64,000 nt of DNA from Planctobacterium sp047947135. GTDB lineage: Bacteria > Pseudomonadota > Gammaproteobacteria > Enterobacterales > Alteromonadaceae. The position numbers and the translations under genes were made by a program. Positions 50,871 to 59,628 of this stretch are shown piece by piece. Location: assembly GCA_047947135.1 (NCBI GenBank), contig CP170457.1, forward strand, positions 2,542,001 to 2,606,000, written 5' to 3'. The notes beneath the pieces were generated by a model. The model did no database searches and was not told the DNA's origin. It saw only the letters and a program-made list of their open reading frames with translations. Each line of letters starts with the position of its first letter. Within the stretch, counting starts at the first letter, position 1.

Positions 50871-51661
50871 ATGCGATGAACGCGACCAAGTATACCATCG
50901 CAAAAGCATTTGGTGCGGCTGCTGAACAATACGACAAGCAGGCCTGTATCCAGAAACTCATTGCCAAAGAAGCCTTACAGCGGGCACGAAACTTGATGCG
51001 ACAGGTCACTCCGCAAAACTGTTTAGATATTGGTTGTGGCACCGGTTCAGCAACAGTGGATTTGCGCAGTGAGACCGCTAATCTAACTGGCATCGATATT
51101 GCGCCAGGTATGGTCAAATATGCAATGCGTCAGCACGGTTTGTCAGATATCAACTGGATGGTGGGAGATGCTGAAGAACTACCGGTGAGTGATAATAGTG
51201 TCGACTTTCTCTATTCCTGTATGGCATTGCAGTGGCTCGACAGTGCCGATGCATTTGCACAGGAATGTGCTCGTGTTCTGAGTGATAAAGGGCAGGGTTT
51301 TTTAGCCATTTTAACAGCAGGTTCTTTATTTGAACTGGCGGACACTTGGCAGGAACTCAATATTCCACCCACAGTGAATCGCTTTTTAGGCAGCGATCAA
51401 TGGCGCAACGCGTTATTGCATCATAATATTGAAGTATCGATTGACGAAAAGCGATATGTTGATTGGCACCCAAATCTATTCGGTGTGCTGCACTCAATCA
51501 AAGACGTTGGGGCTGGTGTTAATACGGAGTCGAAATCATTGCGGTTAACCCGTGGACAATTGCGGCAACTGGAAAGTACGTATCGGCATCGATTTGGTGG
51601 TGAACGTGGACTGCCGTTAACCTACAGAGTGAGTCTGATTCATATGGAGAAGGGTAAATAA
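50867..51661 (+). CDS. bioC: Malonyl-ACP O-methyltransferase
   Basis: SAM-dependent methyltransferase that starts the pimelate branch by methylating malonyl-ACP/CoA. 264 residues: FGAAAEQYDKQA at the N-terminus, SAM motif LDIGCGTGSATVDL, GDAEELPVSDNSVDFLYSCMALQW. Overlaps bioF by four bases; bioD starts immediately after its stop. Confidence 0.95.
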   Translation: MNAMNATKYTIAKAFGAAAEQYDKQACIQKLIAKEALQRARNLMRQVTPQNCLDIGCGTGSATVDLRSETANLTGIDIAPGMVKYAMRQHGLSDINWMVGDAEELPVSDNSVDFLYSCMALQWLDSADAFAQECARVLSDKGQGFLAILTAGSLFELADTWQELNIPPTVNRFLGSDQWRNALLHHNIEVSIDEKRYVDWHPNLFGVLHSIKDVGAGVNTESKSLRLTRGQLRQLESTYRHRFGGERGLPLTYRVSLIHMEKGK

Positions 51662-52342
51662 GTGGTACGTGGTTATTTTGTCACTGGTACAGATACCGAA
51701 GTTGGTAAAACCTTTATGACACAGGCAATGATGCAAATTGCCCTGCAACTTCGTAAAACAGTGGTTGGCTATAAGCCAGTTGCCGCCGGATGCGTAGTGA
51801 CGGAACATGGCCTGCGCAATGAAGATGCCGTGTGTTTGCAGCAATCCAGCAGTTTTCGTATTCCTTACGACCAGATAAACCCATATGCTTTCGAAGAGCC
51901 GGCTGCGCCGCATTTGGCGGCTGAACGCGTCAAAGAGAAAATCTGCCTCAAAACCATTGCCGATGGTTACGAACGATTGCGCCGCAAAGAGCCGGATTTA
52001 TTGTTTGTCGAAGGTGCTGGTGGCTGGCGATTGCCATTAGGGGATGGTCAGTTTATGTCGGACTTTGTTATCTCACATGAACTCCCCGTCATTCTGGTCG
52101 TCGGTGTGCGACTAGGGTGTTTAAATCACGCCTGTTTGACCATGGAAAGTATTCAAAAAGATGGACTTAAAATCGCCGGTTGGATTGCTAATCACCGCGA
52201 CAACAGTATGCCTTTTCTTACCGAAAATATTCAGACATTAAAATCGTTGATTGATGCCCCATTTTTGGGTGAAGTTCCGATGGTGTTAAGTCCCAAAGAA
52301 GCGCGACATTATCTGGATATCAGCCCGCTACTCCATTATTAA
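51662..52342 (+). CDS. bioD: Dethiobiotin synthase
   Basis: ATP-dependent carboxylase forming dethiobiotin. 226 residues with P-loop GTDTEVGKTF near the N-terminus, YKPVAAGC and VEGAGGWRLPLG. The start is GTG, directly after the bioC stop; the ribosome site (GGAGAAGGG) lies within the end of bioC. Last gene of the biotin operon. Confidence 0.96.
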   Translation: MVRGYFVTGTDTEVGKTFMTQAMMQIALQLRKTVVGYKPVAAGCVVTEHGLRNEDAVCLQQSSSFRIPYDQINPYAFEEPAAPHLAAERVKEKICLKTIADGYERLRRKEPDLLFVEGAGGWRLPLGDGQFMSDFVISHELPVILVVGVRLGCLNHACLTMESIQKDGLKIAGWIANHRDNSMPFLTENIQTLKSLIDAPFLGEVPMVLSPKEARHYLDISPLLHY

Positions 52343-52395
52343 GTATTGATATTTTAAACAGTAATTAACTACGCAACTTAAACAAGGAATGTCCA

Positions 52396-52704
52396 ATGAA
52401 AGAAATTGAATTAACCTGGAAAATCGCACTTCGAATATGGTGGAGCTACACCTGGCGATGTATCGCGATTATTCTGCCTTGTACTTTTGTTATCGGCGGT
52501 ATTGCCGGTTTTGCAATCGGCACTTCCGGCGGCAATGTTGAAGACTACGGTGTATGGCTACAATTGACGGGTGGATTTATAGGGTGTTTGTTGTCATTTC
52601 TCATTCTTCGCGACACCTTGGCCAAACGCTATAAGCGTTTTCGTTTGGTGGTCGTAGAAAACGAACCAGAACAGGAAAAGCCAGGCATTGCGCCATCGAT
52701 TTAG
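52396..52704 (+). CDS. Hypothetical two-TM membrane protein
   Basis: 102 residues: an N-terminal amphipathic segment (WKIALRIWWSYTWR), two membrane segments (about 22-44 and 55-74), and a charged tail with NEPEQEKP. No family recognised. AAGGAATGTCC precedes the ATG. It lies 53 bases after bioD and could be read through from it. Confidence 0.65.
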   Translation: MKEIELTWKIALRIWWSYTWRCIAIILPCTFVIGGIAGFAIGTSGGNVEDYGVWLQLTGGFIGCLLSFLILRDTLAKRYKRFRLVVVENEPEQEKPGIAPSI

Positions 52705-52866
52705 CTAAAGCGTTTACTCGGGGAAAAGCTGGAGTCTGTTTATGGGGCACTTTTCTTGATTCAACCGAATTAAACCATTAATTTTACTGGGAACGGTTCA
52801 GACTCTTTAGGAATGACGTTGTTTAGGAAATAGCATCGTAAATCAAATATTAAATGCGGATATAAG

Positions 52867-52889
52867 AAAGCCCGGTGACTCCGGGCTTT
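52867..52889 (-). terminator. Terminator of the aminotransferase gene
   Basis: AAAGCCCGG-TGACT-CCGGGCTTT, a perfect 9-bp stem, seven bases beyond the aminotransferase stop. On the minus strand the stem ends in TTTCTTATA. Confidence 0.75.
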
Positions 52890-52895
52890 GAAATG

Positions 52896-54086
52896 TTACA
52901 GTACTGAAATCAGTGCGTCAGCCAGAGTATCAACATTGGTTTTTGATATCCCTGCGATATTCACGCGGCTGGAGTCCACAAAGTAGATGGCGTGTTCACT
53001 ACGCATTTTTTGAACTTGCTCTGGTGTGATACATAAAAATGAGAACATGCCTTTTTGTTGCGTGACAAAGCTAAAATCGAAGCTGGCGTTGCGCTCGTTT
53101 AACTTGCTCACTAACAAGGCTCTCAAGTCCTGCATGCGACCGCGCATCATGGCAACTTCACTTTGCCATTCCTCTTTCAAGGCGTTGTCGTTCAAAATGA
53201 TATCCACTAACGCACCGCCGTAGGAAGGTGGCATTGAGTAGCTGCCGCGTGCAACAGATTGTAATTGCGATTGTACTATTTGACGCTGTTCAGGTTTGTT
53301 GCAAATAATGGCTGCCAAACCCACGCGTTCGCGATATAAACCAAAGTTTTTCGAGCAAGATGCCGCAATAATGACCTCTGGCAGGTTATCAGCCAATAAA
53401 CGCAGACCATAAGCGTCTTCGTCCAACCCATCACCGAAGCCCTGATAAGCAGTGTCGATAAACGGCGTAAAGCCGGTTTGCTGTGCTATTTGCAGAACAG
53501 TTTGCCACTGCTCGTTAGTCAGATCAGCGCCCGTTGGATTGTGGCAACAACCGTGCAGAAGAACGATGTCCCCTTGTTTTACCTGCTTCAGGCAGTCCGC
53601 CATTCCATCAAAATTGATACCGCGTGATGCTTTGTCAAAGTAAGGGTATTTGGCGATTTTAAGGCCGGCACTTTCCATTAACGGTATGTGATTAGCCCAG
53701 GTCGGGTCGCTCACCCAAACAGTGGCACCCGCCTTACAGCGATTAACCAGTTCAGCCAGAATACGCAGAGCGCCACAGCCCCCGGGCGCTTGCACCGCGG
53801 CGACACGGTTATCACGAATAACCTGATGCTCACTGCCGAATAACAGGGTTAACATGCCATCAATATAACCTTGCACACCTTGCGGAGTGATATAGGTTTT
53901 AGAGGTTTCTTTGCCTAGCAAAATGGTTTGTGCTTTTGCAACTGACGTCAGAATAGGCGTATTGCCATTTTCATCCTTATATACACCCACACCCAAATCA
54001 ATTTTGTTGGGGTTCGTGTCTTCGCGGTACGCGGCAGATAGTCCTAGAATAGGGTCGGCAGGAAGTTGGAGCAATACGTCGAACAT
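52896..54086 (-). CDS. Aromatic/aspartate aminotransferase (class I)
   Basis: PLP enzyme exchanging amino groups between aspartate or aromatic amino acids and 2-oxoglutarate. 396 residues: IDLGVGVYKDENGNTPIL, WVSDPTWANHIPL, HGCCHNPTGADL and PLP lysine in AASCSKNFGLYRERVG. The length and motifs match the AspC/TyrB group; I cannot decide which specificity dominates. Monocistronic, with its own terminator. Confidence 0.93.
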   Translation of the reverse strand: MFDVLLQLPADPILGLSAAYREDTNPNKIDLGVGVYKDENGNTPILTSVAKAQTILLGKETSKTYITPQGVQGYIDGMLTLLFGSEHQVIRDNRVAAVQAPGGCGALRILAELVNRCKAGATVWVSDPTWANHIPLMESAGLKIAKYPYFDKASRGINFDGMADCLKQVKQGDIVLLHGCCHNPTGADLTNEQWQTVLQIAQQTGFTPFIDTAYQGFGDGLDEDAYGLRLLADNLPEVIIAASCSKNFGLYRERVGLAAIICNKPEQRQIVQSQLQSVARGSYSMPPSYGGALVDIILNDNALKEEWQSEVAMMRGRMQDLRALLVSKLNERNASFDFSFVTQQKGMFSFLCITPEQVQKMRSEHAIYFVDSSRVNIAGISKTNVDTLADALISVL

Positions 54087-54153
54087 GATTTTCCTTTGTT
54101 AAGTCGTTGCTGATTAAAACGCTTATTATGGCACTGTTACGGGCATTAAAGAA

Positions 54154-54927
54154 CTACTTATTGGCGATTTGAAAGTGGAATTTTTGTTCAGAAAATAAAA
54201 CACCTTTGTTGTCGAAGCACCGTTCTTGCCAGGAAACTTCATTATCATGGTTGATGGTTAACAATGTTGAGCTGCGAGTACCGTAGCCATCCATCTGAAT
54301 AAAGATGGATGACAGATGTTTTTCCCATTCATAGGGTACGCCGGTTTGCGGTAACAAGTGGTCTTCAGCTTTGTTTTCATCCCGCAGTAAATCAAACAAG
54401 GCATCGTCATTTAAAGTGTCGTGGGTAAGACAATAAGATTGCAACGCTTGCACGCCTTTGTTAATTTTTGGCCAGGGACTATTCAAATTAGCGTTGGATA
54501 AGCCGTAAAAACCATCACTCAGTAATGCCACCGAATCGTCAAAATTGTTATACACACGTAAGTTTTGCCAGGGTCCATACAACAGGTTATAGCCATTATA
54601 CCGTTCCCGCGATTGATGCAATTGTTGTTCGAACTGTTTTAATTCTGGAGTATCAAGTAGATAGTCTCTCGCTAAAAAGCCGCGGCTAATGGCATCTTGT
54701 TTTTGCATATGTGGCGCACGAATATTGGTAATTGCGCTGATAAATCCGTGTTCATTTATGCCCATCCAGGTTCCCCCTGCTTCAAGGTCTAAACCGGCAA
54801 GCAGCTTCGGTTGCGTCGACCAAAAGTATGAAGGCTCAGTGGCACGTTGGTAAAACTCATCGCGATTGGCAGCAATGATTAACGGATATTTGGGGTGTTT
54901 GTTGACTGCGATAAAAAGAATACACAT
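54154..54927 (-). CDS. NRDE-family (TANGO2-like) protein
   Basis: 257 residues with the N-terminal MCILFIAVNKHPKYP and the name-giving AANRDEFYQR motif, then LAGLDLEAGGTWMGINEHGF. The N-terminal cysteine after Met is conserved in the family and resembles an Ntn-hydrolase nucleophile, but the function of NRDE proteins is not settled. No signal peptide. Monocistronic. Confidence 0.9.
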   Translation of the reverse strand: MCILFIAVNKHPKYPLIIAANRDEFYQRATEPSYFWSTQPKLLAGLDLEAGGTWMGINEHGFISAITNIRAPHMQKQDAISRGFLARDYLLDTPELKQFEQQLHQSRERYNGYNLLYGPWQNLRVYNNFDDSVALLSDGFYGLSNANLNSPWPKINKGVQALQSYCLTHDTLNDDALFDLLRDENKAEDHLLPQTGVPYEWEKHLSSIFIQMDGYGTRSSTLLTINHDNEVSWQERCFDNKGVLFSEQKFHFQIANK

Positions 54928-55125
54928 ATGGCTGAATAGTAAGGGTTCTATTTAAATAGCTGCATTGTCGTGCATAGTACACTGTGATTTCACATATCCC
55001 AACTTACACAGCGTTAATTCTCTGAGGCTTTACTGATTTGGAGCGCATTAAACGTAAATGCAAAATAGTTAACCCTTTTTTGTGCCCTGTTTCGTTTAGT
55101 TAAAAACAGCAATCAAGGGGATGTT

Positions 55126-55773
55126 ATGCAGACATTACACTATTCAACACCCATCACATATTCGTTATCCAGAGCCTTTGGCTTTGTTGCCGCCGCTTCT
55201 GCCACGACATTAGCACTATTCTGGCTGATGAGTGTTCTGGTGAAACAGGAAGCCAATTCGGGAGGCGACCCGATACCTTGGGAGCCGATAATTATCGTCT
55301 TTGAGGAGCGTGATGAAACAACTCACATAGAAGATAGATTACCCGAACCACCTATCGTCAAACCGCAGCCACCAAGGCAGGATGTGCCCACTGACGAGCC
55401 GCTTGATGACAATATTCCAGGCTACAATCCGGGCAAGTTGAATTTAGATAAAATTGATGTACAAACCTCAGGCCCAACCATGCTCGACAGTGGTGGTGGT
55501 GACGCTCGTCCCATCGTCAGGATTGAACCCAATTACCCCAACACGGCAGCGCGAGACGGTATTGAGGGTTGGGTCAGGCTCAGGTTCTCGATTTCACCGA
55601 CAGGCTCGGTCGAAAATATCGAAATTATTGACGCCGAACCAAAACGGGTTTTTGAGAGAGAGGCTCGCAGAGCATTGCGAAAATGGAAATATCAGCCAAA
55701 AGTTGTTGATGGTAAGCCAATTGCGCAACACAATATGACGGTAGAACTGACTTTTTCATTGCAACAACAATAG
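55126..55773 (+). CDS. tonB: TonB-family energy transducer
   Basis: 215 residues: one N-terminal membrane anchor (about 17-38), a proline-rich periplasmic region (PEPPIVKPQPPRQDVPTDEP) and a C-terminal TonB domain (ARDGIEGWVRLRFSISPTGSVENIEII, then ALRKWKYQPKVVDGKP). TonB proteins pass energy from ExbB/ExbD to outer-membrane receptors; no exbBD genes are adjacent. AAGGGGA lies before the ATG. Two genes follow closely, a sigma factor and a putative anti-sigma. Confidence 0.92.
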   Translation: MQTLHYSTPITYSLSRAFGFVAAASATTLALFWLMSVLVKQEANSGGDPIPWEPIIIVFEERDETTHIEDRLPEPPIVKPQPPRQDVPTDEPLDDNIPGYNPGKLNLDKIDVQTSGPTMLDSGGGDARPIVRIEPNYPNTAARDGIEGWVRLRFSISPTGSVENIEIIDAEPKRVFEREARRALRKWKYQPKVVDGKPIAQHNMTVELTFSLQQQ

Positions 55774-55782
55774 GGATTGCCT

Positions 55783-56346
55783 GTGGCGTTTGTTATCAGC
55801 CTCAAAAATATGCGCTACAGCAAAGCAACCAACGAGTGGTTGATGTTGCAATATCGTTTGAGTCAGGAACCCAAGTTTTTAGAGCAGCTTTATAAAAACT
55901 GTGCTGATGATCTGTACCACTTTTTGCTGACTCAATCTGAACCTGACATGGCGAAAGAGATAACGCATTTAGCCTGGGTGAAGGTCATGGAAAAACGCAA
56001 TCAATTTCAGCAAGGAGGAAAGTTCAAAAATTGGCTGTTTACATTAGGGCGAAATTTATTGATTGATGAATTCCGCCGCAATAAAAAACTCGTTGAACTT
56101 CAGGATGAAGAACAAACCATTTTTTGCGAATTCTCAAATCTGGATAAACTACAAAAGGCACAGGCATTTAATGTTGCGCTTGAAGCGCTACCGTTTTTTC
56201 AACGTGAAGCGCTTATATTGATGCAGGAAGGATTTGGGCTACTGGAAATCAGCGCGATTACCGAAGTAGATACCGAAACGGTGAAGAGTCGCATTCGCTA
56301 TGCAAAGCAGAAACTGAAAACGATGATGAGTAAGTATCATGAGTAG
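55783..56346 (+). CDS. ECF-type sigma-70 family sigma factor
   Basis: 187 residues with region 2 (KEITHLAWVKVMEKRNQF, FKNWLFTLGRNLLIDEFRR) and region 4 (ALPFFQREALILMQEGFGLLEISAITEVDTETVKSRIRYAKQKL, read as a helix-turn-helix). No extra domains, so the small ECF type. The GTG at 55783 follows AGGG by seven bases; a TTG at 55777 and an ATG at 55810 are alternatives. It lies nine bases after tonB and overlaps the next gene. Confidence 0.88.
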   Translation: MAFVISLKNMRYSKATNEWLMLQYRLSQEPKFLEQLYKNCADDLYHFLLTQSEPDMAKEITHLAWVKVMEKRNQFQQGGKFKNWLFTLGRNLLIDEFRRNKKLVELQDEEQTIFCEFSNLDKLQKAQAFNVALEALPFFQREALILMQEGFGLLEISAITEVDTETVKSRIRYAKQKLKTMMSKYHE

Positions 56347-56938
56347 TCAATCGAATGATTTTGAGCAAGAGCTTAACGAGCTTATGCAGCAGCGCAAACG
56401 CAAGATAAAGGCGCCAACGTCAATAAAACGCAATGTTTTGGCGCGGGCAAGAAGCAAGATGCCAAACGGGGACTCTTCATCCATTCAGGGATTATTTGCT
56501 GCGGCAGCTACGTTGCTTATTGTATTTGGTTTGCTGGAGTTTTCGGTTTTTACCAATTCTTCTGATGAACAATTGGCCGTTATTGAATACCACCAAATGT
56601 ATGATGAACATGATGACTCAAGGTCGGAACAATATGCGGTTGTCCATCAGCAGTACAGCGAGTCTGTAAATTTAATGGCGAAAGCTGCTCGACTGACATC
56701 GGCAACCGTCAGCGCTCTGGATAATGGCGAGCTGCAACTCATTACCTGTAACGATACCAAAGTGCAGTTATCTAAAAATCTCTTACAGCATTTACAACGC
56801 ATGCATCAAATCAAACCCGACTTAAAGGTAGGCGAAGCTGTCATGCTAGCCACGACTGAGCAGGGGCTGATTATTAACATCAGCAGTATCATTGGCGATA
56901 ATGCGCTAAAAAGTAAAGCCGCAGAAAAAAGCTGTTGA
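56339..56938 (+). CDS. Putative anti-sigma factor, single-pass membrane protein
   Basis: 199 residues: a cytoplasmic N-terminus with basic helices (QQRKRKIKAPTSIKRNVLARARSK), one membrane segment (about 51-68) and a periplasmic domain (QQYSESVNLMAKAARLTSATV, NLLQHLQRMHQIKPDL). This layout and the 8-base overlap with the sigma factor stop suggest an anti-sigma factor; no zinc-binding anti-sigma motif (HxxxCxxC) is visible, so this is inference. Confidence 0.6.
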   Translation: MSSQSNDFEQELNELMQQRKRKIKAPTSIKRNVLARARSKMPNGDSSSIQGLFAAAATLLIVFGLLEFSVFTNSSDEQLAVIEYHQMYDEHDDSRSEQYAVVHQQYSESVNLMAKAARLTSATVSALDNGELQLITCNDTKVQLSKNLLQHLQRMHQIKPDLKVGEAVMLATTEQGLIINISSIIGDNALKSKAAEKSC

Positions 56939-57022
56939 TGGCTTTCTATGCTATAGCAATTTATTCCCGTTGCTAGTGCAATAAACCATTGACCTTGTGG
57001 TAGGATGCGCAATAAGCATTAA

Positions 57023-57058
57023 CCTGAAATAATCAGTTGGACAACTGATTATTTCAGG
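57023..57058. repeat. Perfect 17-bp palindrome
   Basis: CCTGAAATAATCAGTTG (57023-57039), two bases GA, then CAACTGATTATTTCAGG (57042-57058). It lies between the putative anti-sigma gene and the PLP enzyme gene, 40 bases before the latter. Its right half plus two bases recurs at 44053-44071. It lacks a T-run, so it is an unlikely terminator; a dispersed repeat or regulatory site is likelier. Confidence 0.85.
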
Positions 57059-57098
57059 ATTATAGACGTCATTAACACAACATTACTTTCCTGAGCCT

Positions 57099-58343
57099 AT
57101 GTCCGATATATTGAAAAATAAAGGGTTTACAACCCGACTTGTGCACGCTGATCGCCTGTTGAATAAACCGCAAGATGGTGCAGTGCATCAGGCAACAAAT
57201 AACTCTGTTCTATTCGATTACGAAAAAATCGAAGATCTGGTGGATATATTTCAGGGACGAGTCGCAGGGCATGCCTATTCCCGGCAGTCTTCCGCATCCA
57301 TTGATGCCTTGCAAAATATGGTGACCGAATTAGAACAGGGGGTTGGCGCTTTGACCTTTGCCTCTGGCATGGCGGCAATCACCACCGTATTTTTATCGCT
57401 TCTGCAAGCGGGCGATCATTTGATCATGAGCCACTTTGTTTTTGGTAATACCAATAGCTTTGTGGGTTCATTGCGCCGATATGGTATTGAAGTCACCTTA
57501 GTGGATGTTACTGAAGCGAAAAATGTTGAGGCAGCCATTCAGGAAAATACCCGAGCGGTATACGTTGAGACCATTGCGAATCCGGTTACTCAGGTTGCCG
57601 ACCTGACACGCATCGGTGAAATATGTAAAGCGAAAAACGTGTTATACATGGTAGATAATACCATGACACCGGCGTTTATATTTGATGCAAAGGCGGTGCA
57701 TGCATCATTGTTGGTGGGCTCATTAACCAAATACATGGCAGGTCATGGTCATGTCCTGGGCGGTGTAGTCGTTGATACCGGGCTGTATCCCTGGTCAGTG
57801 TTTCCGGGTATTCAGGAAATGTTCCGGGCACTGCCTGAAAATATGCAGGGATTGATGCAGATTAAAAAGAAAGGTCTTCGTGATATGGGAGGCTGTTTAA
57901 CGGCAGAATCCGCCCATGCCATTTCAATCGGTATGGAAACATTGGCGCTGCGTATCGAGAGAACCTGTCAAAATGCATCTGCCCTTGCTGAATATTTGGA
58001 TAGTCACCCCAAAATTGCGCGGGTTTTTTATCCGGGTATGGAAAAACATCCGCAACATCAACTGGCGAAACAGCATTTTAGTCAATTCGGTGGGATCCTG
58101 AGTTTTGACCTACGAGATGATGTTGATTGTTTTGCTTTTATGAACCGCTTGCAATTGGTGCTCAATGCGACTCATTTAGGCGATACCAGAACATTGGCAA
58201 TCCCAGTTGCCCATACCATTTATTATGAAATGGGCGCAGAAACTCGTGAACAGATGGGGATCAGCGATAATATGGTCAGATTGAGTGTGGGTATCGAAGA
58301 TATTAATGATCTACTAGCCGACTTTGATCAGGCTTTGGCCTGA
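57099..58343 (+). CDS. Transsulfuration-type (Cys/Met metabolism) PLP enzyme
   Basis: 414 residues of the cystathionine gamma-synthase/gamma-lyase/O-acetylhomoserine sulfhydrylase superfamily: HAYSRQSSASIDALQNMVTELE, ALTFASGMAAITTVFLSLL, VDNTMTPAF, the PLP lysine in GSLTKYMAGHGHVLGG, and VRLSVGIEDINDLLADF at the end. Exact reaction cannot be read. A single met-box-like octamer AGACGTCA (57064-57071) is upstream, but tandem boxes expected for MetJ are absent. A perfect palindrome is also upstream. Confidence 0.9.
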   Translation: MSDILKNKGFTTRLVHADRLLNKPQDGAVHQATNNSVLFDYEKIEDLVDIFQGRVAGHAYSRQSSASIDALQNMVTELEQGVGALTFASGMAAITTVFLSLLQAGDHLIMSHFVFGNTNSFVGSLRRYGIEVTLVDVTEAKNVEAAIQENTRAVYVETIANPVTQVADLTRIGEICKAKNVLYMVDNTMTPAFIFDAKAVHASLLVGSLTKYMAGHGHVLGGVVVDTGLYPWSVFPGIQEMFRALPENMQGLMQIKKKGLRDMGGCLTAESAHAISIGMETLALRIERTCQNASALAEYLDSHPKIARVFYPGMEKHPQHQLAKQHFSQFGGILSFDLRDDVDCFAFMNRLQLVLNATHLGDTRTLAIPVAHTIYYEMGAETREQMGISDNMVRLSVGIEDINDLLADFDQALA

Positions 58344-58743
58344 TCCAACAATATAGAACAAACTCATCTTTGCGGCTTACGATGGCGACAATGTTTCGCT
58401 TCGTAAGTCGTGTAACAATCCAGCCCTTTGTTCAAATTAGTAAACGATAAAATCCCTTTAATTTCCTTAAAATCCCCTTAGATTTACTTCTCAATTTCTG
58501 GTGGAGCGTTTTGCTCTTTTTCCGATCACCAATATTGAAGGTTTCTACTTACGTGAAGTGAAGAAGAAATACACGCAGCCGATTAATGATGAATACTTTC
58601 GCTTGTATTGTCGTCAGCGCAAAATCACCAAAAAATCATATAAACGTCAGGTGTTTTGACGCTCATTTGCATAACGTAACTGCTTGTTCATTCACATTTC
58701 TGCGATGTTCGACAGTTCGCGGAACACAAATCAAAGATAACAT
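58344..58743. other. Stretch with one gene remnant
   Basis: 400 bases without an intact gene. It has a 7-bp dyad CTTACGA/TCGTAAG near 58377-58408 and the remnant at 58501-58659; nothing else is recognised. Confidence 0.5.
58501..58659 (+). pseudogene. 3' remnant of an unidentified gene
   Basis: A 52-codon open stretch (after an in-frame TAA at about 58468) with coding-like composition, FALFPITNIEGFYLREV then KKYTQPINDEYFRLYCRQRK, ending at TGA. It has no credible start or ribosome site and looks like the C-terminal end of a larger protein. I could not identify the family. Confidence 0.35.
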
Positions 58744-59628
58744 ATGAAGTCTATATACAACGCAATTGTGCTGTCTTCTATTCTGCTGATGACGGAGCAA
58801 AGTTATGGTCATGATGAATTTCCCGTACTTAAAGGACCTTATCTGGGACAAACGCCTCCCGGCCTAACTGCTACCGTTTTTGCGCCTGGCATAGTGTCCA
58901 CTGACAGTTGGGGGGATGCCGGTCGTTTTTCGCCAGATATGACTGAGTTTTATGTCCAAAGGTGGCGTATACACGATGATAAAAGAGAAACAGAGTCCGT
59001 CACGTTTAAACAAAAGAATAACAAATGGTATGAGGTCGCTGATCCGGGTAGAGGTAGTATTCCGTTTTTCGCTCCCGACGGCAATACTTTGCATTTTGGC
59101 AAGCGCTATAAGGAGCGAACTAATAATGGTTGGTCGGAGATGAAAAGTCTGGGCTCCCCTTTTGAGGAAATACGCATAATGGGCCTCACTGTTTCCGCTC
59201 AAGGTACCTATGTTTTTGATGAGGTAGGCACAAACGGTAACGGAGTCATTCGGTATTCACGATGGGTAGATGGTAAACGCCAAGATCCACAACCCTTTGG
59301 CAAAGAGATTAACACGGGCACATGGAATGCCCATCCCTTCATTGCACCTGACGAGTCATACATTATGTGGGACGGGGAGAGGGAAACAGGCTTCGGAAGT
59401 TCAGATCTTTATATCAGTTTTCGGCAACCCGATGGTTCTTGGGGAGATGCGATTAACTTAGGCGATAAGGTCAACACAGAAGCTGAAGAAGGGGGGCCAC
59501 AAATCACGCCTGACGGGAAATACCTGTTCTTTAACAGAATGGTCGCGCCAGCGACTGGTAACACCGAGCGTCAATCTGACTTGTTCTGGATTGATGTGAA
59601 GTTCATCGAAGACCTTAGGCTAAAATAA
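58744..59628 (+). CDS. Exported PD40/TolB-like beta-propeller protein
   Basis: 294 residues with a signal peptide (about 1-22, ending QSYG before HDEF). The body has repeated propeller-type blades with the pattern FSPDM, FAPDGNTLHFG, IAPDESYIMWDG and ITPDGKYLFFNR, as in PD40/WD40-like TolB repeats. Such exported proteins bind or sense ligands; the role here is unknown. The serine hydrolase split by an IS follows on the same strand. Confidence 0.8.
   Translation: MKSIYNAIVLSSILLMTEQSYGHDEFPVLKGPYLGQTPPGLTATVFAPGIVSTDSWGDAGRFSPDMTEFYVQRWRIHDDKRETESVTFKQKNNKWYEVADPGRGSIPFFAPDGNTLHFGKRYKERTNNGWSEMKSLGSPFEEIRIMGLTVSAQGTYVFDEVGTNGNGVIRYSRWVDGKRQDPQPFGKEINTGTWNAHPFIAPDESYIMWDGERETGFGSSDLYISFRQPDGSWGDAINLGDKVNTEAEEGGPQITPDGKYLFFNRMVAPATGNTERQSDLFWIDVKFIEDLRLK

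Noticed and set aside
57064..57071. MetJ operator before the PLP enzyme gene
   Set aside because: Only one octamer resembles the met box AGACGTCT; functional sites need at least two in tandem.
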